From Myxococcales bacterium (lineage in GTDB: Bacteria > Myxococcota_A > Polyangia > Polyangiales > GCA-016699535), in assembly GCA_016699535.1 (NCBI GenBank), contig CP064980.1:1620001-1684000 (forward strand): DNA of 64,000 nt. Reading direction: 5' to 3'. Of the stretch, positions 1 to 7,362 are shown piece by piece. A program made the position numbers and the translations under genes. Below the pieces are notes generated by a model. That model had not been told where the DNA came from and made no database searches. It worked only from the letters and a program-made list of their open reading frames with translations. Numbering within the stretch: the first letter of the stretch is position 1; every line of letters starts with the position of its first letter.

Positions 1-349
1 GCTCAAAGTTGCGTTGGGTTTCTTGGCGAACTTTCTCGAGGATGGTGCGTTCTAGACTCTGACCCTCGCTACGTAGACGATCGCGTTCCTTGCCAGCTGC
101 AGATTTTACCTTGCGGAGTTGGGTATCGTAGGCCTCGGCTTTATCCGAAGCGTCCTTTGTGAGGGCTTTGGCTTCGGCCTTGGCACCGTCAATTCCGCTT
201 TCGCGGGCATCAAACAGCCTAACCAAGGGGCGAAATACCAGCTGGTTGAGAATTAACAGTGTGGCGAAAAAAATCACCAGTTGGATAAAGAAGGTTCCGT
301 CAAGATCAATGACGGATCCGCCCGAAAGCACTACAGCTGTCAGTCCCAT
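1..349 (-). CDS. atpF: ATP synthase F0 subunit b (partial, C-terminus off the window)
   Basis: The reverse strand from 349 reads MGLTAVVLSGGSVIDLDGTF, then a single membrane helix (about residues 18-38, FIQLVIFFATLLILNQLVF) and a long charged helix rich in Ala, Lys and Glu. This is the layout of the b-type peripheral stalk subunit that links F0 to F1. The ATG at 349 is preceded by a GAGG ribosome site about 7 bases upstream. The gene runs off the left edge after about 116 residues. Bactofilin lies upstream on the same strand, and bactofilin next to F0 b genes is a familiar deltaproteobacterial order. It could be the b or the b' paralogue; the visible part does not decide. Confidence 0.85.
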   Translation of the reverse strand, partial: MGLTAVVLSGGSVIDLDGTFFIQLVIFFATLLILNQLVFRPLVRLFDARESGIDGAKAEAKALTKDASDKAEAYDTQLRKVKSAAGKERDRLRSEGQSLERTILEKVRQETQRNFE

Positions 350-471
350 GCGCGCCTCATGTTGCCCGAACCGGAAATTACCGAGAAAAACGGGATAAAA
401 TGCGTCGCTTATCTAGCAGTACCACCCCTTAGCGTCAAGCGTGGAGGAGGGCGGCTTTGTGTTTGCAAGGG

Positions 472-588
472 CTTTCCGCGAGCTTTGCGTAGCTTCGGCT
501 TACCTCCTCGCTTCTCGTCGGCAAGTACGGGTGTACGTGCCTCCTCGTCGCTGTGGGGGCGCTCGAAGCTACGCAAAGCTCGCGAAAA
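472..588. repeat. Fold-back element, family 1, copy 1
   Basis: The 21-base arm at 477-497 (starting CGCGAGCTTTGCG) is perfectly complementary to 564-584. With one mismatch the stem extends outward through CTTT/AAAG. The 66-base loop contains a second hairpin near 530-551, GGCAAGTAC then GGGT then GTACGTGCC. The same architecture, with a different stem sequence, recurs at 4801-4918. It could act as DNA cruciform, RNA hairpin or a non-autonomous mobile element; no coding role is supported. Confidence 0.85.
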
Positions 589-693
589 GTTATGTTCGCG
601 AAGGGAGCTACCGCGCTTTTCTGGTTGGACAAACCAATTCGTTCGAAGGTGTAGCGTCAAGCGTGGAGGAGGGCGGCTTTGTGTTTGCAAGGG

Positions 694-810
694 CTTTCCG
701 CGAGCTTTGCGTAGCTTCGGCTTACCTCCTCGCTTCTCGTCGGCAAGTACGGGTGTACGTGCCTTCTCGTCGCTGTGGGGGCGCTCGAAGCTACGCAAAG
801 CTCGCGAAAA
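694..810. repeat. Fold-back element, family 1, copy 2
   Basis: This is the copy-1 element repeated 222 bp downstream. The arms are at 699-719 and 786-806, with the same 66-base loop except for one or two substitutions in the central part (GTGCCTTCTCG in place of GTGCCTCCTCG). The near identity of the two copies suggests a recent tandem duplication. Confidence 0.85.
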
Positions 811-978
811 GTTATGTTCGCGAAGGGAGCTACCGCGCTTTTCTGGTTGGACAAACCAATTCGTTCGAAGGTGTAGCGTCAAGCGTGGAGGAGGGCGGCA
901 ACTTGTGCGCAAAGGCTTTTTGCGAGCTTTAGCCTAGGACTGTTTTGGGGGTAGCTCTTCAGGCTTGTTCGGAAGAAA

Positions 979-1383
979 CTATTGCAGAAGCTTTTTGGCG
1001 ATCGGGTAGGGGGCTGGCTCGCCGCGTTCTGCTTGGGGCATGGTGCATTTTCCCTCAAATACTACGCCTTTTTCGATGAGAATCTGTGGAGCGTGAATGT
1101 CGCCTTCGATGCGGGCGGGTTCATGAGCCTCGACCAGGCTGCGGGCATGGATGTTGCCCCGTATGGTGCCACTGCGCATGATTAAGGTGCCCACGTGGAT
1201 TTGCCCTTGGATTTCAGCATTTCCAGCTAGGATTAAGGTGCCTTTGCCATGGATTTCGCCAATGACTTTACCCTCGATCCGGACTTTGTCCTGAAAACAT
1301 AGTTTGCCTTCAAACACGGTTTCAGGACCGAGTAGGGCGGCTAATTGACCTAAACCGGTCAGATCTTGAGGATCGTGTTGCAC
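979..1383 (-). CDS. Bactofilin family cytoskeletal protein
   Basis: The 134-residue protein has a central stretch (about 20-120) of short alternating hydrophobic and glycine-rich repeats such as VRIEGKVIGEIHGKGTLI and GTIRGNIHA. This is the beta-helical bactofilin (DUF583) core that polymerises without a nucleotide. The N-terminus (MQHDPQDLTGLGQLAALLGP) is a short disordered tail of the kind that anchors bactofilins to membrane, and the C-terminus is short and Pro-rich. In this lineage bactofilins act in cell shape or chromosome organisation; which applies here cannot be told. It lies between hom and atpF, all on the minus strand. Confidence 0.9.
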   Translation of the reverse strand: MQHDPQDLTGLGQLAALLGPETVFEGKLCFQDKVRIEGKVIGEIHGKGTLILAGNAEIQGQIHVGTLIMRSGTIRGNIHARSLVEAHEPARIEGDIHAPQILIEKGVVFEGKCTMPQAERGEPAPYPIAKKLLQ

Positions 1384-1468
1384 CCCGGGATTATGTACAC
1401 ACTTTCGCGAAGGTCAACTGGCAAACGATGTAGTGCTGGCGCTGCGCTAGCGCGTGCTCGACAGCCCT

Positions 1469-2785
1469 TTATTCATTGACGATGCGAATGCGGTGGGAGG
1501 GGGCAAGTATGGTGTCGAGTTTATCGACTTGAGCTAGCGCCGCGGTGAGGTTTTTCTCGAGTGCGACATGGGTAAGAATAACGACATCAACTGGTTTGCT
1601 TGAACCACTTGCGACGCCTTCTTGCACGATTTGCTTGATGGAAACATTGTGCTCACCGAGGATGCCAGCGATTTGTGCAAGCACGCCTGGTCGATCGGTG
1701 ACTGAAAAGCGCAGATAGTAGCATCCTTCGTGTTCACCCATAGCCTGCAATGCTTTTTGTTCAATGGCATCGTTTGCAATGCCCCAAGTCGGCACCATGC
1801 CGGCGGAGTTGTTGCAAACATTGCGTGCGACATCGACAGTGTCACCCATCACACTTACCGCTGTTGGCAAGGAGCCCGCGCCGTAACCCGAGATCATGCA
1901 GGGCCCTAAGCCCTTGGCCTCGATGTGAACGGCGTTCAAAGCGCCGTTGACCGAGGCAAGATCGCTGTCTTTCGCGATAAGCGCTGGGTGCACGCGCAAA
2001 TCAATTTTTCCCTCGTCGTTTAGACGTGCAATGGCAAGGTGTTTGATGACGTAACCAAAACGTTCGGCAAACTGCATGTCTATCGCGGCAATGGTTTGGA
2101 TACCTTCGGTAAGAATATCTTTTGCGGTTACTTTCGCAGCAAAGGCCATGGTTGCGAGAATGGCGAGTTTATGCGCTGCATCGCCACCGCCGACATCCAA
2201 AGCAGGGTCGGCTTCAGCATAGCCGGCTTCTTGGGCCTGCTTCAGGGCAAGATCAAAATCGATGTGCTGTGCGCGCATCTGTGAGAGCATGTAATTGCTG
2301 GTGCCGTTAACGATACCGCGCAATCCAATGACTTGATCTCCGGCCAGGGCCTCGCGCAAAATGCGAATGATCGGTACACCACCACCCACGGCGGCTTCGA
2401 AGTAAAGATCTTTTTTGACGCTCGCGGCTTTTTCAACAAGTTCATGTCCATGTTCTGCAATGAGTGCCTTATTCGCAGTCACAACACTTTTGCCATGATC
2501 GAAAGCTTGAAGGATTAAACTTCGTGCGGGCTCAAGGCCGCCCATGAGTTCAATAACAAGGTCAACGTTGGGGTCCGTAATGGCGGCTTCGGGGTCATTG
2601 CCGAGCAGTTGTTTGTTAATCGAGACGTCTCTTTTTTTTGATGTGTCCTGTACAACAATATGACGGAGCTCGAGTTTTGCACCAATGCGTTTGGGAAGGG
2701 TTTGGCTGTTTGCGTCCAAAAGACGCAGCACGCCGCTGCCCACAACACCACAGCCCAACATGGCAATTCCAACAGAGTTTTTCAT
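1469..2785 (-). CDS. hom: Homoserine dehydrogenase
   Basis: This enzyme reduces aspartate semialdehyde to homoserine with NAD(P)H, the branch point to threonine and methionine. Starting at the ATG at 2785 (MKNSVGIAML) it has about 438 residues. It shows an N-terminal Rossmann motif GCGVVGSG, the catalytic-domain signatures ELMGG and GIVNGTSNYM, the segment GYAEADPALDVGGGDAAHK, and a C-terminal ACT domain (about 350-430, with DRPGVLAQIAGILGEHNVSI) that normally binds threonine for feedback control. A TTG 27 bases upstream could extend it, but the ATG places the Rossmann strand at the usual distance from the start. Confidence 0.95.
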   Translation of the reverse strand: MKNSVGIAMLGCGVVGSGVLRLLDANSQTLPKRIGAKLELRHIVVQDTSKKRDVSINKQLLGNDPEAAITDPNVDLVIELMGGLEPARSLILQAFDHGKSVVTANKALIAEHGHELVEKAASVKKDLYFEAAVGGGVPIIRILREALAGDQVIGLRGIVNGTSNYMLSQMRAQHIDFDLALKQAQEAGYAEADPALDVGGGDAAHKLAILATMAFAAKVTAKDILTEGIQTIAAIDMQFAERFGYVIKHLAIARLNDEGKIDLRVHPALIAKDSDLASVNGALNAVHIEAKGLGPCMISGYGAGSLPTAVSVMGDTVDVARNVCNNSAGMVPTWGIANDAIEQKALQAMGEHEGCYYLRFSVTDRPGVLAQIAGILGEHNVSIKQIVQEGVASGSSKPVDVVILTHVALEKNLTAALAQVDKLDTILAPSHRIRIVNE

Positions 2786-2899
2786 AGCTATGGCGGTTAG
2801 AACACACTTCAATCAAAACGAAAACCCGCTTTGTATTCATCGAGGGTTTCTTTGCTCTGTTCAGCTGGCGAGCTCTGATGGTATGAGATTTAGCAGGCG

Positions 2900-3139
2900 A
2901 TGACTGAAGATTTAATAACGCTTGGTTTGTTTACGGGTGTGGGCGCTGCATGGCTTGCCACGCATTTTGCCTTGGTGTTTATGACGGTGCTTGGGACAAA
3001 AATAAACCTGATTTGGCGCCTTTTGGCGCTCGTTCCACCGCTTACGCCGATTGCCGCGTGGGTGAAAGGATCCCGCGTTTTTCCCGTGCTTTGGTTTTTG
3101 TTGGGGCTGAGCTACCTGGTGCTTCGTTATGCGTTATAA
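2900..3139 (+). CDS. Small membrane protein of unknown function
   Basis: A 79-residue protein with three likely membrane segments: GLFTGVGAAWLATHFALVFMTVLG, WRLLALVPPLTPIAAWV and VFPVLWFLLGLSYLVLRYAL. No family is recognised. It is divergent from hom and lies 33 bases before prmA on the same strand, so it may be the first gene of the prmA-rsmE transcript. The coding case rests on its clean start, composition and spacing. Confidence 0.6.
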   Translation: MTEDLITLGLFTGVGAAWLATHFALVFMTVLGTKINLIWRLLALVPPLTPIAAWVKGSRVFPVLWFLLGLSYLVLRYAL

Positions 3140-3172
3140 GATAGGTTGCAACAGTGAGCTTGGGGTAGTCGA

Positions 3173-4018
3173 ATGAGTACAGTGCTGCGTTTTCCGTATC
3201 TTCGTGTGATGGTTGCTGGTGACGAAACAGACATCGTTGCTGAAAAACTATGGGCGTTGGGGGCCTTGGGTATCGAGGAGCGTGATGCTGAGACCTTAGA
3301 TGCTGCAAGCGGCGCGGGAACTTTGCTTATTGCGCACTATAAAGACGAAACAGCTGCCAAAGCCGCGCTGCATGAACTGTCAGGTGCTTACGAGGTCGAG
3401 CTCGATGAGATTGTAGGGGACGAATGGCGTGATGCTTGGAAGCGCTATTTTAAAACCCAGATTTTTGGCAGGCGGTTGTCTGTCCGTCCGCCGTGGGAAG
3501 CAAGGGTATCGGACGAAGCAAGGCACGACATCGTGATGGATCCAGGGCGGGCGTTTGGCAGCGGAATGCATGCTTCAACACGCTTGTTGCTTGAGTTTTT
3601 AGATGAACACATTTACGGCGGGGAATCTATTTTGGATGTGGGGTGCGGCAGCGGCATTCTTGCGATTGCTGCGTTAAAGCTAGGCGCAAGCCATGCCTTT
3701 GGAACCGATATCGATCCGGATGCGTTACGTATTGCCGCGGAGAATGCGTTTGCAAACGATGTTGCTGGCAAGTTCCGGGCGTGGACCGACGATTTGAGTG
3801 ATCTAGCTAAATTCGATGTTGTGCTTGCTAACATTCAACTTGCCGTGCATGAGCAGTTGGCCAAAGCCTTGCTTGAACGTCTTCAGACGGGTTCGGTGCT
3901 TATGCTGAGTGGCCTCTTGGTCAGTCAAGAACACGAAGCGCGGGCTATTTTTTCAGAGCTTACTTTGCAAGATCGTGCTGAAGAAGGCGAGTGGCTTGCC
4001 TTAGTGTATGAACGATGA
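3173..4018 (+). CDS. prmA: Ribosomal protein L11 methyltransferase
   Basis: PrmA trimethylates ribosomal protein L11 using S-adenosylmethionine. The 281-residue product has the N-terminal substrate-recognition domain (1-110) with the conserved DEWRDAWKRYF segment. The class I methyltransferase fold follows, with DPGRAFGSGMHASTR, the SAM loop ILDVGCGSGILAIAA and the motif VVLANIQLAVH, where most homologues read NIL. A GGGGT ribosome site precedes the ATG. The stop overlaps the start of rsmE by four bases (ATGA), so the two rRNA/ribosome methyltransferases are translationally coupled. Confidence 0.95.
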   Translation: MSTVLRFPYLRVMVAGDETDIVAEKLWALGALGIEERDAETLDAASGAGTLLIAHYKDETAAKAALHELSGAYEVELDEIVGDEWRDAWKRYFKTQIFGRRLSVRPPWEARVSDEARHDIVMDPGRAFGSGMHASTRLLLEFLDEHIYGGESILDVGCGSGILAIAALKLGASHAFGTDIDPDALRIAAENAFANDVAGKFRAWTDDLSDLAKFDVVLANIQLAVHEQLAKALLERLQTGSVLMLSGLLVSQEHEARAIFSELTLQDRAEEGEWLALVYER

Positions 4019-4773
4019 GCATGCGGCGCTTTTACCTTCCATTGCTGCCGGAGGCAGCCGCTACCTTTATCGCTGATACTGAGCTTAGTCGGCATATGAA
4101 AGTCTTGCGTCTCAAAGTAGGCGATCAACTTTATTTGTTTGATCAAAGCGGCAAACAAGCGACCGCTACGATTGAGCAAAGCTTACACGATCGCTATGTT
4201 TTACGAATCCTGGAGATAAAGTGTGGCCCAATGGCAGTCGAGCATGAGCTTGTGCTCGTGCAGTGCCTTCCTAAGGGAAGCAAACTGGATACCAACGTGC
4301 GTATGGCAACTGAGATTGGTGTCTCAAAAATAATTCTAGCCATCTCCGAACGAACTGTATCGCGTCCTGACAGTGGACGGGCTGGAGCTAAGTTAAAACG
4401 GCTGGAACGTATTGCTGAAGAAGCAGCAAGGCAGTCAGCGCGTAGGTCGGTTCCTGAGCTTGTAGGTCCTTTGCCCTTGCTTGATATAGCAGATGAACTT
4501 CCCGAAGAGGGACGACGCTTGGTGTTTTGGGAATGTTGTGAGCTCGGACTTGATACCTTGTGGCCCGCTTCCCAAACCGTGCAAAAAGCCTCGGTTGTGA
4601 TCGGTCCTGAAGGGGGCTTGGGAGAGATGGAAATTGAGGGTTTAGAGGCGATGGGTTTTTCGCAGGTGGGTTTAGGTCCCACGATTTTGCGTGTGGAAAC
4701 GGCTGTGCCGGTCATTTTGGCTTTGGTAGCGGAACGGATGGGCATGCTCAAACGTACAGGCGTTGCACAGTAA
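4015..4773 (+). CDS. rsmE: 16S rRNA m3U1498 methyltransferase RsmE
   Basis: RsmE methylates N3 of U1498 in 16S rRNA. The 252-residue protein begins MSMRRFYLP with a PUA-like N-terminal domain (HMKVLRLKVGDQLYLFDQSG). The C-terminal half has the SPOUT knot signatures: TEIGVSKI, GPEGGLGEMEIEG and LGPTILRVETA, which form the SAM pocket. It overlaps prmA by ATGA. A fold-back repeat starts 28 bases after its stop and may serve as its transcript end. Confidence 0.95.
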   Translation: MSMRRFYLPLLPEAAATFIADTELSRHMKVLRLKVGDQLYLFDQSGKQATATIEQSLHDRYVLRILEIKCGPMAVEHELVLVQCLPKGSKLDTNVRMATEIGVSKIILAISERTVSRPDSGRAGAKLKRLERIAEEAARQSARRSVPELVGPLPLLDIADELPEEGRRLVFWECCELGLDTLWPASQTVQKASVVIGPEGGLGEMEIEGLEAMGFSQVGLGPTILRVETAVPVILALVAERMGMLKRTGVAQ

Positions 4774-4800
4774 CTGGTCAGTACGTGGCGCCTGAAGGCG

Positions 4801-4918
4801 CTTTTTCCGAGGTTTCCGTATATTCGGCTTAGGTCCTCGGACCTCGTCGTCAGGTACCGATGTACCATCCTCCTCGGTCCTGTGGGCGCGCTCGAATCTA
4901 CGAAAACCTCGAAAAAAG
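4801..4918. repeat. Fold-back element, family 1, copy 3 (diverged)
   Basis: The arms are 4808-4826 (CGAGGTTTCCGTATATTCG) and 4893-4911 (CGAATCTACGAAAACCTCG), pairing at 17 of 19 positions. They extend outward as CTTTTTC with GAAAAAAG. The loop aligns base for base with the element at 472-588 (shared TTCGGCTTA, CTCGTCG, GTAC, GTAC, CCTCCTCG and CTGTGGG blocks). Its inner hairpin reads GGTAC then CGAT then GTACC. The stems differ in sequence from copy 1 yet still pair, so structure has been kept while sequence changed. Confidence 0.8.
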
Positions 4919-4968
4919 ACTTGTCTTCTAGCTTTGTTCTCATGTTCGCAATACTTTTTTGTTAATTG

Positions 4969-4982
4969 GTGACTTTTGTCAC
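4969..4982. other. Short perfect palindrome before the GAF/HEAT gene
   Basis: GTGAC, TTTT, GTCAC forms a perfect 5-bp dyad with a 4-base loop 66 bases before the next start codon. Its shape (dyad arms around four Ts) resembles the half-site core of the dispersed element found at 15.3, 25.4, 40.8 and 56.0 kb, but no partner site at the usual spacing is seen. It may be an operator; the evidence is thin. Confidence 0.25.
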
Positions 4983-5047
4983 GGACTGACCGGGTGGCGT
5001 TGCACAAAGCTTAGAGCTCGGCAAGTGAGCATGATAAGGTAGGATCC

Positions 5048-6961
5048 ATGGGTAACGGTGCCTCTATCCCTCCAATCGGAACGCCTCTTGCATTGCATCG
5101 GGCCGCCGAACAGCTTGCCCATGCTGTTGATCGCGAAGAGGTCCTTGACTTGCTTGAGCGCTTTGGTGGCCAGTTTTTTGAATTTTTTGTCGTATTTAGC
5201 ATCAAGGGCAAGTACGCCCAGGTGAGGCGCGCGGTTGCGCTCGATGACGGCTTGAGTCGTGCTGCGCAGGGTTACCAGTGCTTGCTGGAATCGCCTGGAA
5301 GCTTTCGTGAGGTTTTTCAGAACGGCAAAACCATGGTGGCCAATCTCAACGCTGCTGAATCCGATAGATTGGTGGCAGAGGCACTGGGCCGCAGTCATGC
5401 GCAACCCTCCTTGATTGTCCCGGTCACGGTGCGAGGTCGTGTTGTTCTGCTGCTCTGTGGAGATCGTGGTGGGCACGACTTCGAGGTTGACTCGTTTTCA
5501 AAGCTAATTGCTTTTGCTGCACATGTTGGAAACGCTCTTGAAATGCTTATTCTGAGGAGCAAGCTTCAAAGCCAAAACAACTCTGAGCTACCAAGCCAAA
5601 CAAAAAAATCAGTGGAGCCGCGTGAGACCAAGCGCATGAAATCGCTGAAGCCGCTGTATTCGACCATACCAGCTAGACCAAGCGTCAAGCACAAGGAGAG
5701 GGCTGAGCGATATGTGACGCCTTTGGTTGGCCCTCCCAAGGACACAGAACCACTGAAGGAAGCAGAAGCCCTAAAGGAAACAGAGCCATCCAAGACCGTC
5801 GATCCGCCCAGGACCGAAACGTTGAAGCCTATGCCTGCGGCACTACCATCCGAGCCCGTCGAGGAAAAACCACCTGAGGAAACTGACTCGATTCAACCAA
5901 GACGGAGTTGGCGCACGCGTCCACAGGAAAAACTTGGTTTATCAAGAAGTGCACCGCCGGTTCCGCAATGGGATAAGGAACTCTTTCCAAGTAAAACGCA
6001 GCCTTTGACTGAAGGCAAAAGTCAGTCGGCTGCTCCGGATAAACGGCCGCCAGAAGGTGCACGATCATCGCATATACCTTCTGTGCCACGCGTGGGGGAA
6101 GCAAGCGATCGTATTCGTTCACTCGTGCGTGAACTTTCTGCCTGTAACCCTGAGCAAGTCGACGCTACCATCGCCATGGCTCTAGCGGAAGGAGAAGCTC
6201 TGCTTCCTGAATTAGTAAAACGCTTTCCAGGAGAGCTTTGGTTTAATCGTCATTCGAAATACACACGGCTTGCACGAGGTAGAGACGTTTCAGCTATTGC
6301 TAGGGCTCTTGTGTCTTTTGGTTCACATGCCGTGCCCTATGTAGCCGCCTTGTTGGATCCTAAGTCTGATGATGAATCGCGTTTTTACGCGGTGCTCGTA
6401 GCAGCTGATTTAGGCAGTAAAGAACAGCTTATCGAAGCACTTGGCCGTTTGGTCTTTGATCAAGACATCGGCATTCGCAATCTGGTAGCCGATGTGCTTT
6501 GCAGTTTTCGTGGAGTTCGAGAACTTGAGGTTGTGCTGCGGCCAATTCGTTCGGTGGCTCAAAGTGCAGGAGAAGCTCCAGCACGGCGCCGCATTGCGGT
6601 ACGCATTTTAGGTGAACTGCACGATGAACGTTCTGTGAAATTGCTCGTGTCTCTGCTCGGTACGGATGAACCAGCACTTATGCAATCCACCCAGCGTGCA
6701 CTTGTCTTGCTTACACGTCATGATTTCGGAACTTCAAAACGACGTTGGGCTGCCTGGCTGGCGCGCCATGGAAAAAAGCAACGCACTCAATGGTTGATTG
6801 AAGCGCTTATGCAAGAAGATGAAGCTTTGCGCAGCGCTGCCTTTGATGAGTTGCGACACGTCGTGGGACAAGGCTACGGTTACGATCCGCACGGACATAA
6901 AAAAGATCGCAAAGCAGCCTACCGAAAGTTCCTAGCCTGGTGGAAAGAACGCCACGGCTAA
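5048..6961 (+). CDS. GAF-like and HEAT-repeat protein
   Basis: The 637-residue protein has three parts. Residues about 10-175 look like a degenerate GAF or GspE-N-like sensory domain (hydrophobic strands FFEFFVVFSIKGKYAQVRRAVAL, SLIVPVTVRGRVVLLLCGD). Residues 180-340 are a charged Pro/Glu/Lys-rich linker with repeated short motifs such as EPLKEAEALKETEP. Residues 350-637 are HEAT repeats (HAVPYVAALLDPKSDDESRF, GIRNLVADVLCSFRG, RRIAVRILGELHDERSVKLL). The C-terminus is a Trp-rich signature (FLAWWKERHG). There is no signal peptide, so it is probably cytoplasmic. HEAT arrays usually mediate protein contacts; no catalytic motif is seen. Confidence 0.7.
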   Translation: MGNGASIPPIGTPLALHRAAEQLAHAVDREEVLDLLERFGGQFFEFFVVFSIKGKYAQVRRAVALDDGLSRAAQGYQCLLESPGSFREVFQNGKTMVANLNAAESDRLVAEALGRSHAQPSLIVPVTVRGRVVLLLCGDRGGHDFEVDSFSKLIAFAAHVGNALEMLILRSKLQSQNNSELPSQTKKSVEPRETKRMKSLKPLYSTIPARPSVKHKERAERYVTPLVGPPKDTEPLKEAEALKETEPSKTVDPPRTETLKPMPAALPSEPVEEKPPEETDSIQPRRSWRTRPQEKLGLSRSAPPVPQWDKELFPSKTQPLTEGKSQSAAPDKRPPEGARSSHIPSVPRVGEASDRIRSLVRELSACNPEQVDATIAMALAEGEALLPELVKRFPGELWFNRHSKYTRLARGRDVSAIARALVSFGSHAVPYVAALLDPKSDDESRFYAVLVAADLGSKEQLIEALGRLVFDQDIGIRNLVADVLCSFRGVRELEVVLRPIRSVAQSAGEAPARRRIAVRILGELHDERSVKLLVSLLGTDEPALMQSTQRALVLLTRHDFGTSKRRWAAWLARHGKKQRTQWLIEALMQEDEALRSAAFDELRHVVGQGYGYDPHGHKKDRKAAYRKFLAWWKERHG

Positions 6962-7005
6962 GGATTGCATGCGAGAGGTTGGTTGTTTTTGTATTGGATA
7001 GCGTT

Positions 7006-7134
7006 GCGTGGAGCCGAGGTGCTGCATCAGAGCCTTCAAGACTACAAACTGCGTATGCCTTAATTTTATTGTTCGCTTGGGAAATCTTAACACGCCACAT
7101 GCAGACGCTCTGATGCAGCACTTCCGCTCCACGC
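7006..7134 (-). repeat. Fold-back element, family 2, copy A
   Basis: Arms 7006-7033 and 7107-7134 pair at 26 of 28 positions (outer GCGTGGAGC, inner GTGCTGCATCAGAGC) around a 73-base loop. The core (7030-7110), read on the minus strand, starts GAGCGTCTGCATGTGGCG and ends GTCTTGAAGGCTC. The same two blocks are found in copy B on the plus strand. It lies between the convergent ends of the HEAT gene and the EAL gene. Confidence 0.85.
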
Positions 7135-7202
7135 TCACAAGACTAATTTGGTCTTTCCTAATCTGAGTACCTGTCGTATCGACATAAGGTTAGCAAGTGA
7201 TA

Positions 7203-7336
7203 GGTCCCCAAGGCAGGTTCTGGGGATGAGCGTCTGCATGTGGCGCACAAAAGCGAATGTTGGGAGTGTTGGAGTTTTTAAGTCTTCCGCAGTTAGTGGT
7301 CTTGAAGGCTCGGGAGCAGAACCTGCCTTGGGGACC
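7203..7336 (+). repeat. Fold-back element, family 2, copy B
   Basis: A perfect 20-bp inverted repeat, GGTCCCCAAGGCAGGTTCTG at 7203-7222 and its complement at 7317-7336, flanks a core at 7228-7311. The first 18 bases of that core are identical to copy A and its last 24 match at 22. The arms share no sequence with copy A, yet each copy pairs with itself. The two copies lie in opposite orientation 68 bp apart. Confidence 0.85.
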
Positions 7337-7362
7337 GCTTCCCAGCAAACAGAGTAGGGATA

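Larger units (their letters stand above)
431..929. repeat. Tandem array of a 222-bp unit carrying a fold-back element
   Basis: Two essentially identical 222-bp units start at 431 and 653. A third copy starts at 875 but keeps only about 30 bp before it diverges, ending in a decayed AAAGGCTTTTTGCGAGCTTT-like remnant. Each unit begins AGCGTCAAGCGTGGAGGAGG and holds one long inverted repeat (listed separately). Frames are open on both strands across the array, which is expected of GC-rich palindromic DNA and is not evidence of coding. The array separates bactofilin from atpF, so it fills what would normally be a short intergenic gap. Confidence 0.9.

Noticed and set aside
431..929. CRISPR array
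   Set aside because: There are only two full units, the repeat is 222 bp with no unique spacers, and no cas gene is nearby.
281..937. Long open frames on both strands through the first repeat array, encoding Arg/Ser-rich proteins
   Set aside because: The frames exist because a GC-rich palindromic unit is duplicated. The products have no ribosome sites, no domain, and internal 74-residue duplications that mirror the DNA repeat.
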